Assembly: GCA_013203905.1 (NCBI GenBank)
Contig: JABMPC010000069.1
Location: 1-42,045 of the forward strand
Direction of reading: 5' to 3'
DNA from: Chlorobium sp.
GTDB taxonomy: Bacteria > Bacteroidota > Chlorobiia > Chlorobiales > Chlorobiaceae
DNA: 42,045 bases
Below, piece by piece: positions 1 through 10,000 of the stretch. Numbering within the stretch: the first letter of the stretch is position 1; the number at the start of each line of letters is the position of its first letter. The translations under genes were made by a program, and so were the position numbers. Below the pieces are notes generated by a model. That model did not search any database. It saw nothing but the letters and a program-made list of their open reading frames with translations, and was not told the origin of the DNA.

Positions 1-15
1 GAACCACAATGCACC

Positions 16-42
16 GGCAGTCGGGCAAAAAGCCCCACTGCC
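16..42. repeat. short GC-rich inverted repeat
   Basis: Two 11-nt arms (16-26 and 32-42) pair around an AAAAA loop with a single C-C mismatch. There is no T-tract on either side, so it is not a classical intrinsic terminator. It lies about 60 nt beyond the stop of the minus-strand nucleotidase gene and could stabilise or end that transcript. Its role is unknown. Confidence 0.35.
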
Positions 43-51
43 GCAGTATTA

Positions 52-82
52 GCGTAAAATAAGTACACTCAGTCATGAGTGT
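52..82 (-). terminator. possible weak terminator after the nucleotidase gene
   Basis: A perfect 7-bp stem (ACACTCA / TGAGTGT) with a 4-nt loop sits at 65-82. On the minus strand it is followed by an AT-rich ACTTATTTTA tail rather than a pure T run. It begins 18 nt past the stop of the minus-strand gene ending at 101. The tail is weak, so termination is only plausible. Confidence 0.4.
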
Positions 83-100
83 CCCCAAGTTTTTCTCAAA

Positions 101-679
101 TCAGGGATGCTGCCAGCTTTTGACGAGGGTGTAGGCTTCTTCCCATGAGGCGGCTTTGGGGCCGGGAATGTGGCGGTTGGTGCTGTTTGAGAAGCAGATG
201 GTCTGGAGGCCGGCCGCCCGGAGCTGGAGGATGTTCTCGGGGCTGTCTTCTATATAGATGTCGGCCCCGACCTGCGACTTTTCTTTCATGAAGCAGAGGT
301 CCCAGTACGGAATGCCGTGGCTGTCGAGCCATTCAACGGTCTGCTGGACGGCTGAAGCGTGGAAATAGTGGATGAAAAGACGGTGCGTAATGATGCGGAT
401 ACGGTACCCTTCGTCAGAGAGCTGTCGGAGATACTTCCTTGCACCGGGAATGAGCGGCATGGTCCGGAACAATTCTCTCTGTGTCACAGCGAACCGGTGG
501 AGACTCTCATACTGCCCCTCGTCACTGATGCCCCACTCCGTCAATCCATAGGATACCTCGCACGGAAGCTCATCTATAGTACACTCCATCCACTCTGAAG
601 TAATCTGGCGCATCCGGCCGTAAAAATCAGCACAGACCCCGTCAAGATCAACCCCGATAACCGTCTTCTTCTGCATCAT
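101..679 (-). CDS. HAD-superfamily 5'(3')-deoxyribonucleotidase-like phosphatase
   Basis: This 192-residue soluble protein has HAD phosphatase motifs. Motif I is VDLDG with D11 as nucleophile and D13 as general acid/base. Motif II lies at IITHR, and the acidic motif IV is YIEDSPENI. The layout, with a helical cap inserted directly after motif I, matches the NT5C family, which dephosphorylates (deoxy)ribonucleoside monophosphates; the size is normal for that family. A second Met follows the first, so the start may be one codon later. The gene lies 12 nt downstream of the CnoX-like gene on the same strand and is probably co-transcribed with it. Substrate cannot be read from sequence: nucleotides are the family default, but other small phosphate esters are possible. 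Confidence 0.8.
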   Translation of the reverse strand: MMQKKTVIGVDLDGVCADFYGRMRQITSEWMECTIDELPCEVSYGLTEWGISDEGQYESLHRFAVTQRELFRTMPLIPGARKYLRQLSDEGYRIRIITHRLFIHYFHASAVQQTVEWLDSHGIPYWDLCFMKEKSQVGADIYIEDSPENILQLRAAGLQTICFSNSTNRHIPGPKAASWEEAYTLVKSWQHP

Positions 680-691
680 GGGTGCTGCCTC

Positions 692-1498
692 TTAAAAGGC
701 CCTGTCAAAGATTTTCCGGTATTTCTGCGTTATGTCATGTTCTTCCCCGAGATAGCGGAAAATGGCAATGCAGGCTTTTCGGGAACCGTCGTCATCATAG
801 GAACGGTTTCGGCGAAGGACACTGATGAAGGCTTCAAGAGCCGCCTCAAGGTCTTCGTGTCTGAGTTTCTCAATGGCATCAAGATAGTCGCCACGGACCT
901 CATCAGCAGGAAGACTGCCGGCTGCAGCACGCAGAAGTCGGGCAAGCGTCCTGACTGTTTCTGAAAGCTCAGCATACTCAGCCTCAGCCTCAAGCAGTTC
1001 TGAAAGCTGAAGCGCCTCCTGGGGGTTGGAGAATAATTTGAGCTTCGAGAGGAGTGCATGGACCGTAACATTTCCCTTCTCTTTCTGCAAGACCCCCTCA
1101 AGAACCGAAAGAGCCATTGAGCGTTTGCCCTCACGCACAAACTCATCGGCAAGGGCAATCTCTTTTGCATAGGGACCGGGCAGGTTTTTTTTAAGCCACT
1201 CCTCAATCTGTTCTTCGGGAAGAGCGCCAGAAAAGGAATCAATCACTTCACCAGCTGAAAACAGCAAAACCATGGGAATGCTTCTGATCTGGAATTTTGC
1301 GGCTATATCAGGATAGTCTTCCGTATTGATTTTCACCAGAGTGAACCGTCCCTCATGCTTTCCGGCAAGCCCCTCAAGCACTGGAGCAAGCTGGCGGCAT
1401 GGGGCACACCATTCGGCCCAGAAATCAACAAGGACCGGCATGTCATGGCTCGGTTCAATGACATCACATTGAAAATCAAAACGAAGAGACGGATCCAT
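692..1498 (-). CDS. thioredoxin-TPR co-chaperone, CnoX/YbbN-like
   Basis: Residues 1-110 form a thioredoxin domain with an intact active site, WCAPC (C31, C34), and the cis-proline region RSIPMVLLF. Residues 115-268 are alpha-helical and resemble the TPR tail of YbbN/CnoX proteins. Known family members are holdases that protect proteins from oxidation and hand them to GroEL or DnaK. E. coli CnoX lacks the CxxC, whereas many other bacterial members keep it, so this one probably also has thiol-disulfide activity. The start is supported by an AAAGGAG ribosome-binding site about 10 nt upstream. It follows the hybrid kinase gene by 90 nt and precedes the nucleotidase gene by 12 nt. Confidence 0.85.
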   Translation of the reverse strand: MDPSLRFDFQCDVIEPSHDMPVLVDFWAEWCAPCRQLAPVLEGLAGKHEGRFTLVKINTEDYPDIAAKFQIRSIPMVLLFSAGEVIDSFSGALPEEQIEEWLKKNLPGPYAKEIALADEFVREGKRSMALSVLEGVLQKEKGNVTVHALLSKLKLFSNPQEALQLSELLEAEAEYAELSETVRTLARLLRAAAGSLPADEVRGDYLDAIEKLRHEDLEAALEAFISVLRRNRSYDDDGSRKACIAIFRYLGEEHDITQKYRKIFDRAF

Positions 1499-1588
1499 GA
1501 ACAGATTTCTCCTTTATGCATTAAGTGAACAATGCCATTGCACTGCTGAAAAACGAAAAGAGAGGCTCCATCAGTCAGCTTACGGCAT

Positions 1589-3355
1589 TCAGCCCAGCAC
1601 TGAGCGAACCTTATCGAAAAGGGCTGCCCGTGAAAAGGGTTTGCCGAGAAAATGCACATCTTCGGATTCATCGGCATCTGAAAGAATATCGGACGCATAT
1701 CCTGATATATAGAGTATTTTTACCTCCTCTCTCTGGTGTTCAAGCTGCTCTGAAAGCTCCCTGCCATTCATTCCCGGCATAATCATGTCGGTCAGCAGCA
1801 TATGGATAGGCCCATCATAGGCTCCGGCAACTTCAAGTGCCTCCCGGCCATCAGCTGCTGAAAGCACACGGTAGCCGAAACTCACAAGAAACTTGCCGAC
1901 TATCCTGCGCACCGCTTCCTCATCATCAACAAGAAGAATGGTTTCACCGCCGCGCTCTCCCGGTGAGCGGGCGGCACTCATCGAAGAGTGCTCAACGACT
2001 CCCATCAGGCGGGGAAGAAAAACCCGGAAAGTGCTCCCCATGCCGATTGCACTGTCCACAGTCACAAAACCGCCGCACCGCTCCACCAGCCCATTGACTA
2101 TTGAAAGACCCAGTCCGGAAGCCGACTCTCTGGTCGTAAAAAAGGGTTCAAAAACCTGCGCCATCTCTTCTGCACTCATGCCCTTGCCCGTGTCGGACAC
2201 CTCTACAAGAACAGAATCATAAACTGTTGCTTCTCCATGAATCCCAGCATACTCAATATCCATAGCAACATTTCGGGTTGTGATGGCAATACTGCCGCCT
2301 GAGCTCACAGCATCCATCGCATTGGAAAGAAGATGTCCCACTATTTCATCGAACTCACCCGCATCAATGAACACCGGCCAGAGGTCTGAGGCGGGGGAAA
2401 AATCAAGAACACTCTCACCCTGCATGCAGCACCGCTTCATCTCTACCAGTGAGCCGAGCGCACGATTGCAGTCAAGCGCTTCCGGCTTTGCGACACTCTT
2501 TCCTGCAGTTGCCAGAAGCTGCCCGGTCAGTCCGGCACAATGGCTGACTGCTGCCCGGATCTCATCAAAGGCCTGAAGCTGGTCCTGGCTGAAAGGGTGA
2601 GAGAGCATCAACAGGTCGGTCAAACCGAGAATCGATTGCAGCTTGTTGTTGAAATCGTGTGCAATACCACCGGCCATCCTGCTGACGAAATCCATCTTGG
2701 CGGTCTTCATCATCAGCAGCTGAAGCCGCTCCTTTTCAGACTCTATCCGCCTTCGTTCGCTGATGTCACGAGCAACACCTATAATGCCCTTGAGCTCACC
2801 ACGGGAATTACGGATGAATGTAGTCATCACCTCGGCAGGAACAACGGAACCATCCTTATGCAGCTGGTCGAACTCGCAGATCTCCGAAGCCGCCGATTCG
2901 TCCCCTCTCTCCAAAGCCTCCAGTCGCCTGCTGATTTCAGCAACGGCAACCTCTGCCGAGGCCGGAGTCAATGCATCATAGAGTGACTGACGGCAGATTT
3001 CCTCAGGGGTAAAGCCCCTCAGCCGAACAACTGAAGGACTTGCATAGGTATAGTGATCAGCTTCAAAATCATACATCCAGATGACATCACCGCTGTTTTC
3101 GGTAAGGAACCGAAAAAACGATTCGGTCCCCTCCTCGGCTATTGCGCTTAGATCCATCTCCGACAACTCTCCCGCCGGTTCTTCACCACTGCATTCCGTC
3201 GAAAACTCCACTCTCCCTGCTCTTCTGTCATTGGCATTGAATCTCTGATTAACAGCCATTTTCAGTGACAGAAAACCAGTACCGTGCCTACCTGAAAAAG
3301 ATCTTTTTTCAACCCCTCTCTCCTTACTGCCTTTATTCCTGCTGCTCATGCTCAC
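1589..3355 (-). CDS. soluble PAS hybrid sensor histidine kinase with C-terminal receiver
   Basis: This is a 588-residue hybrid kinase. A PAS domain covers about 80-200. The HisKA helix has the phosphoacceptor in GGIAHDFNN (H233). The HATPase domain has the N box at N345, the G1 box SDTGKG (D388) and the G2 box SGLGLSIV. A CheY-like receiver spans 472-588 with acid pair D477/D478, phosphoacceptor D523 and K572. The H-box type (AHDFNN, coupled to NtrB-like catalytic domains) is typical of kinases that control NtrC-type or diverse regulators. No transmembrane segment or signal peptide is visible, so it should be cytoplasmic and sense through PAS. The start is GTG at 3355 or ATG two codons later, and both follow GGAGG. 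No DNA-binding partner is adjacent. Confidence 0.88.
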   Translation of the reverse strand: MSMSSRNKGSKERGVEKRSFSGRHGTGFLSLKMAVNQRFNANDRRAGRVEFSTECSGEEPAGELSEMDLSAIAEEGTESFFRFLTENSGDVIWMYDFEADHYTYASPSVVRLRGFTPEEICRQSLYDALTPASAEVAVAEISRRLEALERGDESAASEICEFDQLHKDGSVVPAEVMTTFIRNSRGELKGIIGVARDISERRRIESEKERLQLLMMKTAKMDFVSRMAGGIAHDFNNKLQSILGLTDLLMLSHPFSQDQLQAFDEIRAAVSHCAGLTGQLLATAGKSVAKPEALDCNRALGSLVEMKRCCMQGESVLDFSPASDLWPVFIDAGEFDEIVGHLLSNAMDAVSSGGSIAITTRNVAMDIEYAGIHGEATVYDSVLVEVSDTGKGMSAEEMAQVFEPFFTTRESASGLGLSIVNGLVERCGGFVTVDSAIGMGSTFRVFLPRLMGVVEHSSMSAARSPGERGGETILLVDDEEAVRRIVGKFLVSFGYRVLSAADGREALEVAGAYDGPIHMLLTDMIMPGMNGRELSEQLEHQREEVKILYISGYASDILSDADESEDVHFLGKPFSRAALFDKVRSVLG

Positions 3356-3502
3356 CGTTCCTCCGTTGAGGGGGATAATTTCAAGGCGCGCACCGTCATA
3401 AGAATATTGACGGCAAATTATTTACAATTAATAACTTATAAATCCCCGTCGCCGTATTCCTATTGAAGTTATCCAAATAGGCCATGAAAGGCAACCCTAA
3501 TC

Positions 3503-4207
3503 TCACTCCCCCTTTTCCGGCATAGAATCCAGTATATCCAGGTAAAGCATCCCGAGCCGGACAACCTCATCCTTGATCATATCCCTCAATGCCTCAGGGC
3601 TTATGACTCGGGCCTCGGCCCCATAACGCATGACCCAGCGCTTCACACCATCAAGTGAAACAACATCCATGCTGAGGGTCACCGAACCATCCTTATGCTC
3701 CTGAAGGCTCTGTGCGGGATGCAACTTCCGCGTTCGGATCCACTGTGCCTGATGAGAAGAAAAGGTGATGACAACATGTTCCATCCGTGTACGGGAAGCA
3801 TGCTCAAACACTGTGGAGAGGTCACTGTCAAATAAAAAACCCTCTGGATCAGCAACAGGAAGATACTGGAGAACTTTATGAAGGGCCCGGCCGACCTCGT
3901 CATAGAGCGGGGTTCCCTGATACTGCGAAAGAACCTTGTTGACAGCCATCAGCGCCCGAGACTCAAGGCAATCTCTTTCAGCAGGCGACAGCTCCCACTC
4001 CTGCAAATAGCAATACCCTCGACGCCGGCTGTCATAAGCAATAGGGGCTCCAAGCACATTCTTCATATACTTGATGTCTCTCTGAATGCTTTTGGGTGAT
4101 ATATCAAAATAGCGGGCTATGCCGCTGCAGTTGGGGTAGCGATTGGCTCTCAACTGAAGGTCGACATACTGCATTCTCACCATTGGCGGACGAAACTCAC
4201 GCATCAC
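3503..4207 (-). CDS. HTH regulator of the WYL/YafY family lacking the WYL core
   Basis: Residues about 10-75 form a DeoR/YafY-type winged helix (SGIARYFDISPKSIQRDIKY), which is followed by the usual short hairpin. Residues about 145-230 match the C-terminal WCX extension of WYL regulators, with a dGSVTLSM strand, the RYGAEARVISPEALR motif and an amphipathic tail. Family members are normally around 300-330 residues. Here only 234 are present, and the ligand-binding WYL beta-barrel that should sit between these parts is essentially missing, replaced by a helical linker. It probably binds DNA near its own promoter or near the divergent or adjacent genes. The ligand and regulon are unknown. The start at 4207 is an ATG-ATG pair with no strong ribosome-binding site. 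Confidence 0.75.
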   Translation of the reverse strand: MMREFRPPMVRMQYVDLQLRANRYPNCSGIARYFDISPKSIQRDIKYMKNVLGAPIAYDSRRRGYCYLQEWELSPAERDCLESRALMAVNKVLSQYQGTPLYDEVGRALHKVLQYLPVADPEGFLFDSDLSTVFEHASRTRMEHVVITFSSHQAQWIRTRKLHPAQSLQEHKDGSVTLSMDVVSLDGVKRWVMRYGAEARVISPEALRDMIKDEVVRLGMLYLDILDSMPEKGE

Positions 4208-4277
4208 TGAAAACAGACCGTATATTACATCTTAATAAAAACGAAATATACGGCAATGTGCAGACAACAACAAAAGC

Positions 4278-6956
4278 TTACGAATTCCCATAAATAACCC
4301 TCCGCCTGACAAGAAATTTAATCAGCTCCAGCACTGGAACAACCGTCAGGGAAACAAGAGCTACCAGCAGCCAGTCCTCTGTGCTGAGCGGGTAGAGGGC
4401 GAAGGGTTCATGGAAAACAGGAACGGCGAAAATGACTGCAAGCAGGCCCAGTTCCCAAAGAATCGCAAGATTGAGCCATCGGTTTGTAAAGGGCCTGCTG
4501 AACATGCTTCTCGTCTGGGAGCGAAAAGCGTAAGCCTTGAAAAACTGAATAAAAACAAGCGAAGCGAAGGTCATGCTCATGGCCTCACGCAGAGGTCGGC
4601 CAGAATCAAGAGCATAGAGAAAAAGCGACACATTGACCACCGCCGACCATATCCCCCCGCCAAGCAGGAGAGCCACCATTGCTCTGCTGAACACTCCCGC
4701 CTCCCTTTTGCGGGGAGGCCTCAGCATCGTATCGGATTCCGGAGGGTCGACGGCAAGGGCTAGTGCGGGAAGACCATCGGTAGCAAGGTTCACATAGAGT
4801 ATCTGCACCGCAGTGAGCGGCAAGGGGAGACCGGCCAGCGTTGCAGCAATCATCAGGCCGAGCTCTCCCGTATTCGAAGAGAGCAGATAGCTGAGATATT
4901 TCCGGATATTCTCATAAATTCCCCGCCCTTCCTCAACCGCATCCACAATTGAAGCGAAATTGTCATCAGTGAGCATCATGTCGGAAGCCTCTTTTGCAAC
5001 ATCAGTTCCAGTAATGCCCATGGATATGCCGATATCAGCCCGTTTGAGCGCGGGAGCATCATTCACCCCGTCGCCGGTCATGGCCACAACCTCCCCATGC
5101 CGCTGCAATGCCTCAACTATGCGGAGTTTATGCTCGGGAGAGACTCGCGCAAAAACTGAAGCAGATTGCACGGCCCTGGAAAGGGCCTCTTCATCCATCT
5201 CCTCAAGCATACGGCCGCTCACCCCTTCCCCATCGCCAGCCATACCCAGCTCGCTGGCAATGGCATGAGCTGTTGCAGGATGATCTCCTGTAATGAGAAC
5301 GGGACGGATACCCGCGCTCCTGCATCGGCTGACGGCCAAAGCCGCTTCCGGACGCGGCGGATCGATCATGGCGGCAAACCCGAGAAAAGTCATTCCGGAA
5401 ACACTCCTCCCGATTTCCCCATCCCACTGTTCAGCAAGAGCAAGAACGCGCATTGCCTTCCCGGCAAATGCGTCGGCCACCTCCAGCAGCTCCCGGCGCA
5501 TTAAATCATCAAGAGAGACAGGACCCTCCAGAAGAAGCACCTCGCTGCAGGCATCGAGTACAGTTTCGGGGGCCCCCTTCATAAAAAGACGCTGCCTCCC
5601 CTCAAACCTGTGAAGAGTCAGCATCCTGCGGAGCTCAGGAGAAAACGGCAGTTCATCAAGACGGGGATGCTGACGGCGCAGCTCCTGCTCATCCAACCCA
5701 CCCTTGCGGCCGAGAACAAGAAGCGCCCCCTCGGTAGGATCTCCTGCCACAGACCACCCTTTTTCATCGCTCTTTTCCAGCTTCGCATCATTGCAAAGCA
5801 TGGACGCAGTCAGGAGAGGCTGGAGTGAGGCCGGGATGGTGGCATCACCCTCTTGGGAAAAAGAGCCCGAGGGATCATATCCCGTACCACTGACGGCCAG
5901 CCTCACCCCCGAAGTATGCACAGCCCGAACAGTCATCTCGTCACGGGTCAGGGTTCCGGTTTTATCAGAGCAGATGACCGTTGTACTGCCGAGGGTTTCA
6001 ACGGCAGGCAGACTGCGCATAAGGGCGTTGCGTCTGGCCATGCGCTGGACGCCAAGAGCAAGAGAAATAGTGACAACGGCCGGAAGTGCTTCAGGAACAA
6101 CGGCAACAGCAAGAGCAATGCCAAACACCAGCATTTCAAGAAATGGCTGACCACGCAGAAATCCGGCAATCACCAGCAATGCAACAATCAATAGTGCCGA
6201 ACGGGCAAGAATTGTGCCGATACGGTCGAGATTATCCTGCAGGGGTGTGCGGAGACTCTCAACCCCTCCAAGCAGTTCAGCTATGCCGCCGAACCGGGTC
6301 TGCATTCCGGTAGCAACAGTCACAGCCTCACCACGACCCGCGCTAACACCGGTTCCTGCAAACACCATAGTGCTCTGGTCGCCAAGGGGGGCATCAAGAG
6401 CAACAGCGGCCGAAGCATCTTTATCGGAAGGGAGGGATTCGCCGGTCAATGACGACTCTTCAAGCTGCAGGGCCGCTGAAAACAGAAGACGACCATCTGC
6501 AGGAACACGGTCACCGGCCGAGAGGATAAGAATATCTCCCGCAACAACCGACTCGGCCGGAATAAGGAGTTCCTTTCCTCCTCGGCGCACCCTTGCCAGA
6601 GGAGGAGCCATCTCGGCGAGCGCACGAATGGCCTTTTCGGCACGAAACTCCTGAAGAAAGCCGAGCAGAACTGCAAAAACGACGATCACGGTAATGGCGA
6701 CCGCTTCAAGCGTATGGCCAAGAATGAATGAGAGAAGGGCCGCCGCAAAAAGCGTCAGCATCAGCACACTCTGAATCTGCTGCAGGAGCATTGACCACAC
6801 GCTCTGCCGTTCTGAACCCTTGAGAGCGTTCGGTCCCTCTTGCAGCAGCCGGGCGGCAGCTTCCTTTTCGTTCAACCCCTCCGTCGAGGAGCCAGCCTTG
6901 CCAAGCGCATCTTCAGCCGAAAGGGTGTGCCATGGAATTGGTGATAGCTCCTGCAT
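4278..6956 (-). CDS. P-type (P2A, SERCA-like) Ca2+-transporting ATPase
   Basis: This 892-residue membrane pump has an N-terminal cation ATPase domain and an actuator TGES loop (171-174). The M4 motif is PEALP (E289), the phosphorylation motif is SDKTGTLT (D331), and the hinge motif is [10 protein letters not shown]5 carries SSNTGE and M6 carries [10 protein letters not shown]. The M4 Glu, M5 Asn/Glu and M6 Asn/Thr/Asp positions match the Ca2+ ligands of SERCA, so calcium is the best-supported substrate; Mn2+ is possible. About ten membrane segments are seen (4 plus 6). Its expected role is ATP-driven export of Ca2+ across the inner membrane. It is transcribed toward the WYL-type regulator, whose start is 70 nt beyond its stop on the same strand. 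Confidence 0.92.
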   Translation of the reverse strand: MQELSPIPWHTLSAEDALGKAGSSTEGLNEKEAAARLLQEGPNALKGSERQSVWSMLLQQIQSVLMLTLFAAALLSFILGHTLEAVAITVIVVFAVLLGFLQEFRAEKAIRALAEMAPPLARVRRGGKELLIPAESVVAGDILILSAGDRVPADGRLLFSAALQLEESSLTGESLPSDKDASAAVALDAPLGDQSTMVFAGTGVSAGRGEAVTVATGMQTRFGGIAELLGGVESLRTPLQDNLDRIGTILARSALLIVALLVIAGFLRGQPFLEMLVFGIALAVAVVPEALPAVVTISLALGVQRMARRNALMRSLPAVETLGSTTVICSDKTGTLTRDEMTVRAVHTSGVRLAVSGTGYDPSGSFSQEGDATIPASLQPLLTASMLCNDAKLEKSDEKGWSVAGDPTEGALLVLGRKGGLDEQELRRQHPRLDELPFSPELRRMLTLHRFEGRQRLFMKGAPETVLDACSEVLLLEGPVSLDDLMRRELLEVADAFAGKAMRVLALAEQWDGEIGRSVSGMTFLGFAAMIDPPRPEAALAVSRCRSAGIRPVLITGDHPATAHAIASELGMAGDGEGVSGRMLEEMDEEALSRAVQSASVFARVSPEHKLRIVEALQRHGEVVAMTGDGVNDAPALKRADIGISMGITGTDVAKEASDMMLTDDNFASIVDAVEEGRGIYENIRKYLSYLLSSNTGELGLMIAATLAGLPLPLTAVQILYVNLATDGLPALALAVDPPESDTMLRPPRKREAGVFSRAMVALLLGGGIWSAVVNVSLFLYALDSGRPLREAMSMTFASLVFIQFFKAYAFRSQTRSMFSRPFTNRWLNLAILWELGLLAVIFAVPVFHEPFALYPLSTEDWLLVALVSLTVVPVLELIKFLVRRRVIYGNS

Positions 6957-7029
6957 GAATTTCTCTTTTGCATAGTAATCCAGCCTTCAAGGGGGAGTGA
7001 GAGCAAGAGAAAAGAACAATCGCCGTAGC

Positions 7030-10000
7030 TTAAAAATTGACCGCCGTTGCCCTCTTTGCCTGAACCATAAATTTTTCGGCCCAGTTGGCTCCGGAATATT
7101 TCACAGCAAGCGCCACGGCAAGATGCTGCGGATCAAGACCGATCTCTCGGTTACGCCCCAGACCCTGAACGCATGATGGACAGTTGGTCAGCATTACCGC
7201 ACCCGAAGCCCCGTGCATGGCCTCCAGAATGGCCACCCGTTTGCGCTGGAGCATGGAATCGGTAATATCAGGGCGTGAAAGCGACAGCGTTCCAGCCTCG
7301 GAACAGCAGTGAGGAACCGCCGTCACACTCCCGAATCCACCGATTGAATCGATTGCCTCAAGAGCCTTTCCAGCGAGGGAATCATGGCAGGGCGCATGGT
7401 AGAGATATTTGCCGGATCCCTCTATTGTGAGACCTTTTTCCTGTAGGAAAGCGGCAATATCCTTTATGTTTCCGCCGAACAGCCGGTCAGCCTCAATCGC
7501 CTCAAGCCCCTCCATGCATGTACCGCAGGTCACAATACAGGCATCGAAATCAATGTAGGAGAACATCTCCCGAATCTGGCTGAACATGACGCTGTTGCGA
7601 AGCACAATGCTTCCATACTGCTCGGTCTTTGCGTTCACATGAGCCGGGAATCCACAGCAGAGAAAGGGAGGAGGAAGTACAACCCGTGAGCCTCTTTCAA
7701 GCAGCATATGGATGGATGCCATGGAAATGGTTGAAATCAGCCGTTCTGAACCGCAGCCCGGAAAATAGAAGACGCTGCTTTCCACTTCTCCTTCTGGCTC
7801 AAACACCAGCACCTGGTCGGGGCCGCACTCGGGAAGAATGTCGCGAAGGGTGGCCGAAGGAACTTCCGGCACCTGGGAGCGAAGCATTCTGAGAGGATAA
7901 AGAGCAGGCGGTTCGTTTTCGGGCTGAATCGGAGCAGTCAGGCGTGTGCCGGCTCTCTGTGCAGCACCGCCGATCTGCAGAACGGCTTTTCTGAACATTG
8001 CATTGAATGCAGGTGAACGACTGGCAAGATAGCTGAGCGTCATTTCGGTCACAGGAGTGGAATGTTTGATTCCCCATCCCGAAAGGATCTCCCGCTCCAG
8101 AACAGAAACCTCACCAGTATCAATATCAACCGGGCAGGGTTTCAGGCATTTATGGCAGATGGTGCAGTGGTCTGCAACCTCCTCAAGCCAACGGAGAAGG
8201 GCAAAGTCGGTCGAACGCTCCCGCTGTGCATCAAACAGAAGCGCTTCAATAAGCGAACCGATAGCAAGATTCTTATTGCGGGGATGATAGAACATCCCCC
8301 GGGCCGGATAATAGACGCAGCAGTCGATTTTGCATTTGCCGCAACGGATGCAATAGTCAACCTTTTTGGAAAGCGACTCAATCTGAGCCCGCTGAAGAAT
8401 ATGAGCCTCAAGCTCAAGAAGGTTGAACGAGGGGGTAAAAATATGCTGCAGCACCTCAAGATCATCCAGCTTGCCGGGGTTCATGGTTCCTTTCGGATCA
8501 ACCTTCAGCCGGTATGCGGAGAGTTCCGCAAGAATCTTCGGATCAAGATATTTCAGCTTGGTCACCCCTATGCCGTGCTCGCCCGAAACAACACCGCCAA
8601 GGGAGACAACTTTTTCCATAACGCGATCAATGACCCGGTCGGCACGCTCCAGCATCGGGCGGTCATTCGAGAGCACCGGCACATTGACATGAACATTGCC
8701 GTCGCCGGCATGCATATGGGTAGCCAGAACAATTCGCCGGTCGCGGACAAAAGAATATGCCTCATCAAGTTTTTCAAGGATGAGAGGATAACCCTGAAGA
8801 AGTTCAGCAAGCTCACCTGCCAGTTCATCAACAACAGCAAGCGAACGAAGCTGCTCCTCTCCAGCCTCTGAAATCCTGTTCGCAAACAGACGGCAGAGTT
8901 CTCCGGAAGCCGGAATTTTTGAAGCAAACTGCCCCCCGTCCTCATTGACCTCGGTCGACTCCAGAAGAGTGCGGACCCTGTCCACATAGAGCATCTGCGC
9001 ATACTGCTCCTCCTCAATATTGAGGCCGTCAATGAAACGCGAAAACTCTGCGAGCGCTTCAAGAGGAATGACAATATCCTCATTGAGCTTGAAGGCATTG
9101 GTTCTTCTTGCAATTGCACTCAGCTTCTTCCTGTCACTCCAGAACCGCTCGGAAGCGGCACTGTCCTGAGCCACAAACATCAGCGTATTGGGATGGCGCT
9201 CAAGCAGCTCCTGCACCCGAAGAACGCCCTGTTGGACAGCCTCGGCGCCGGTAGCGGCAATATCGATAAGCAGAACCGCTTTGGGGATCTGCGGCCGGGC
9301 CGCCTTGACCTTGTAGTCAATAGCCCGGATATATTCATCATCAAAATGCTCAAGGGCTAAAAGTGCCTCCCCATCCTCCTCGGGAAGGGGAAAAACCTTG
9401 GAAAGCTCCACAATCACGCGGCTGGCCTCATCCATATCAGGGCCGAAAAACTCCAGACAGAGCGTCTTTTTTTCGGGATACTTTTTGTACAGGACGAAGA
9501 CAGCCGAGGTTATCACCCCGTCAGTCCCCTCCTTCTGCATACCCGGTACGCCGCCAAGCGCCTTGTTGGTAATGTCTTTCCAGAGCCCTTTTTTCCGGAT
9601 ATCCGCCCCCAGCAGCTCAATTCGGTCCAGTCTGCGACCGGTTTCATCGCGAATTTCAAAAGCAACGGTATCTTCATGACGGATTTTGCGGAGCCTGTGG
9701 TCGGTCCTGCGAACAACAATATTCTCACCGGTCGGCATCGCCATCCTCCATTCAAGGAGGTTGTCAATGCATGTGCCCCACCTGACAGCCATTTTACCAC
9801 CGGCATTTTCTGCAATATTACCACCGATCGTGCACGACCATTCACTTGTGGGATCTGTGGCAAACACAAGGCCGTGATGATCGGCCTCCTCCATCGCCTT
9901 TTCAGTCACCACTCCGGCCTCAACCTCAAGAACAGACGCCGGCACACGAGAGCCATCCTCCATTTCAAACTCCTGGACCGAGATTCCGCGAATCCGGTTC

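Noticed and set aside
1837-2986. plus-strand ORFs within the hybrid kinase gene
   Set aside because: They lie opposite a gene with clear kinase motifs, and their translations have no domain-like pattern.
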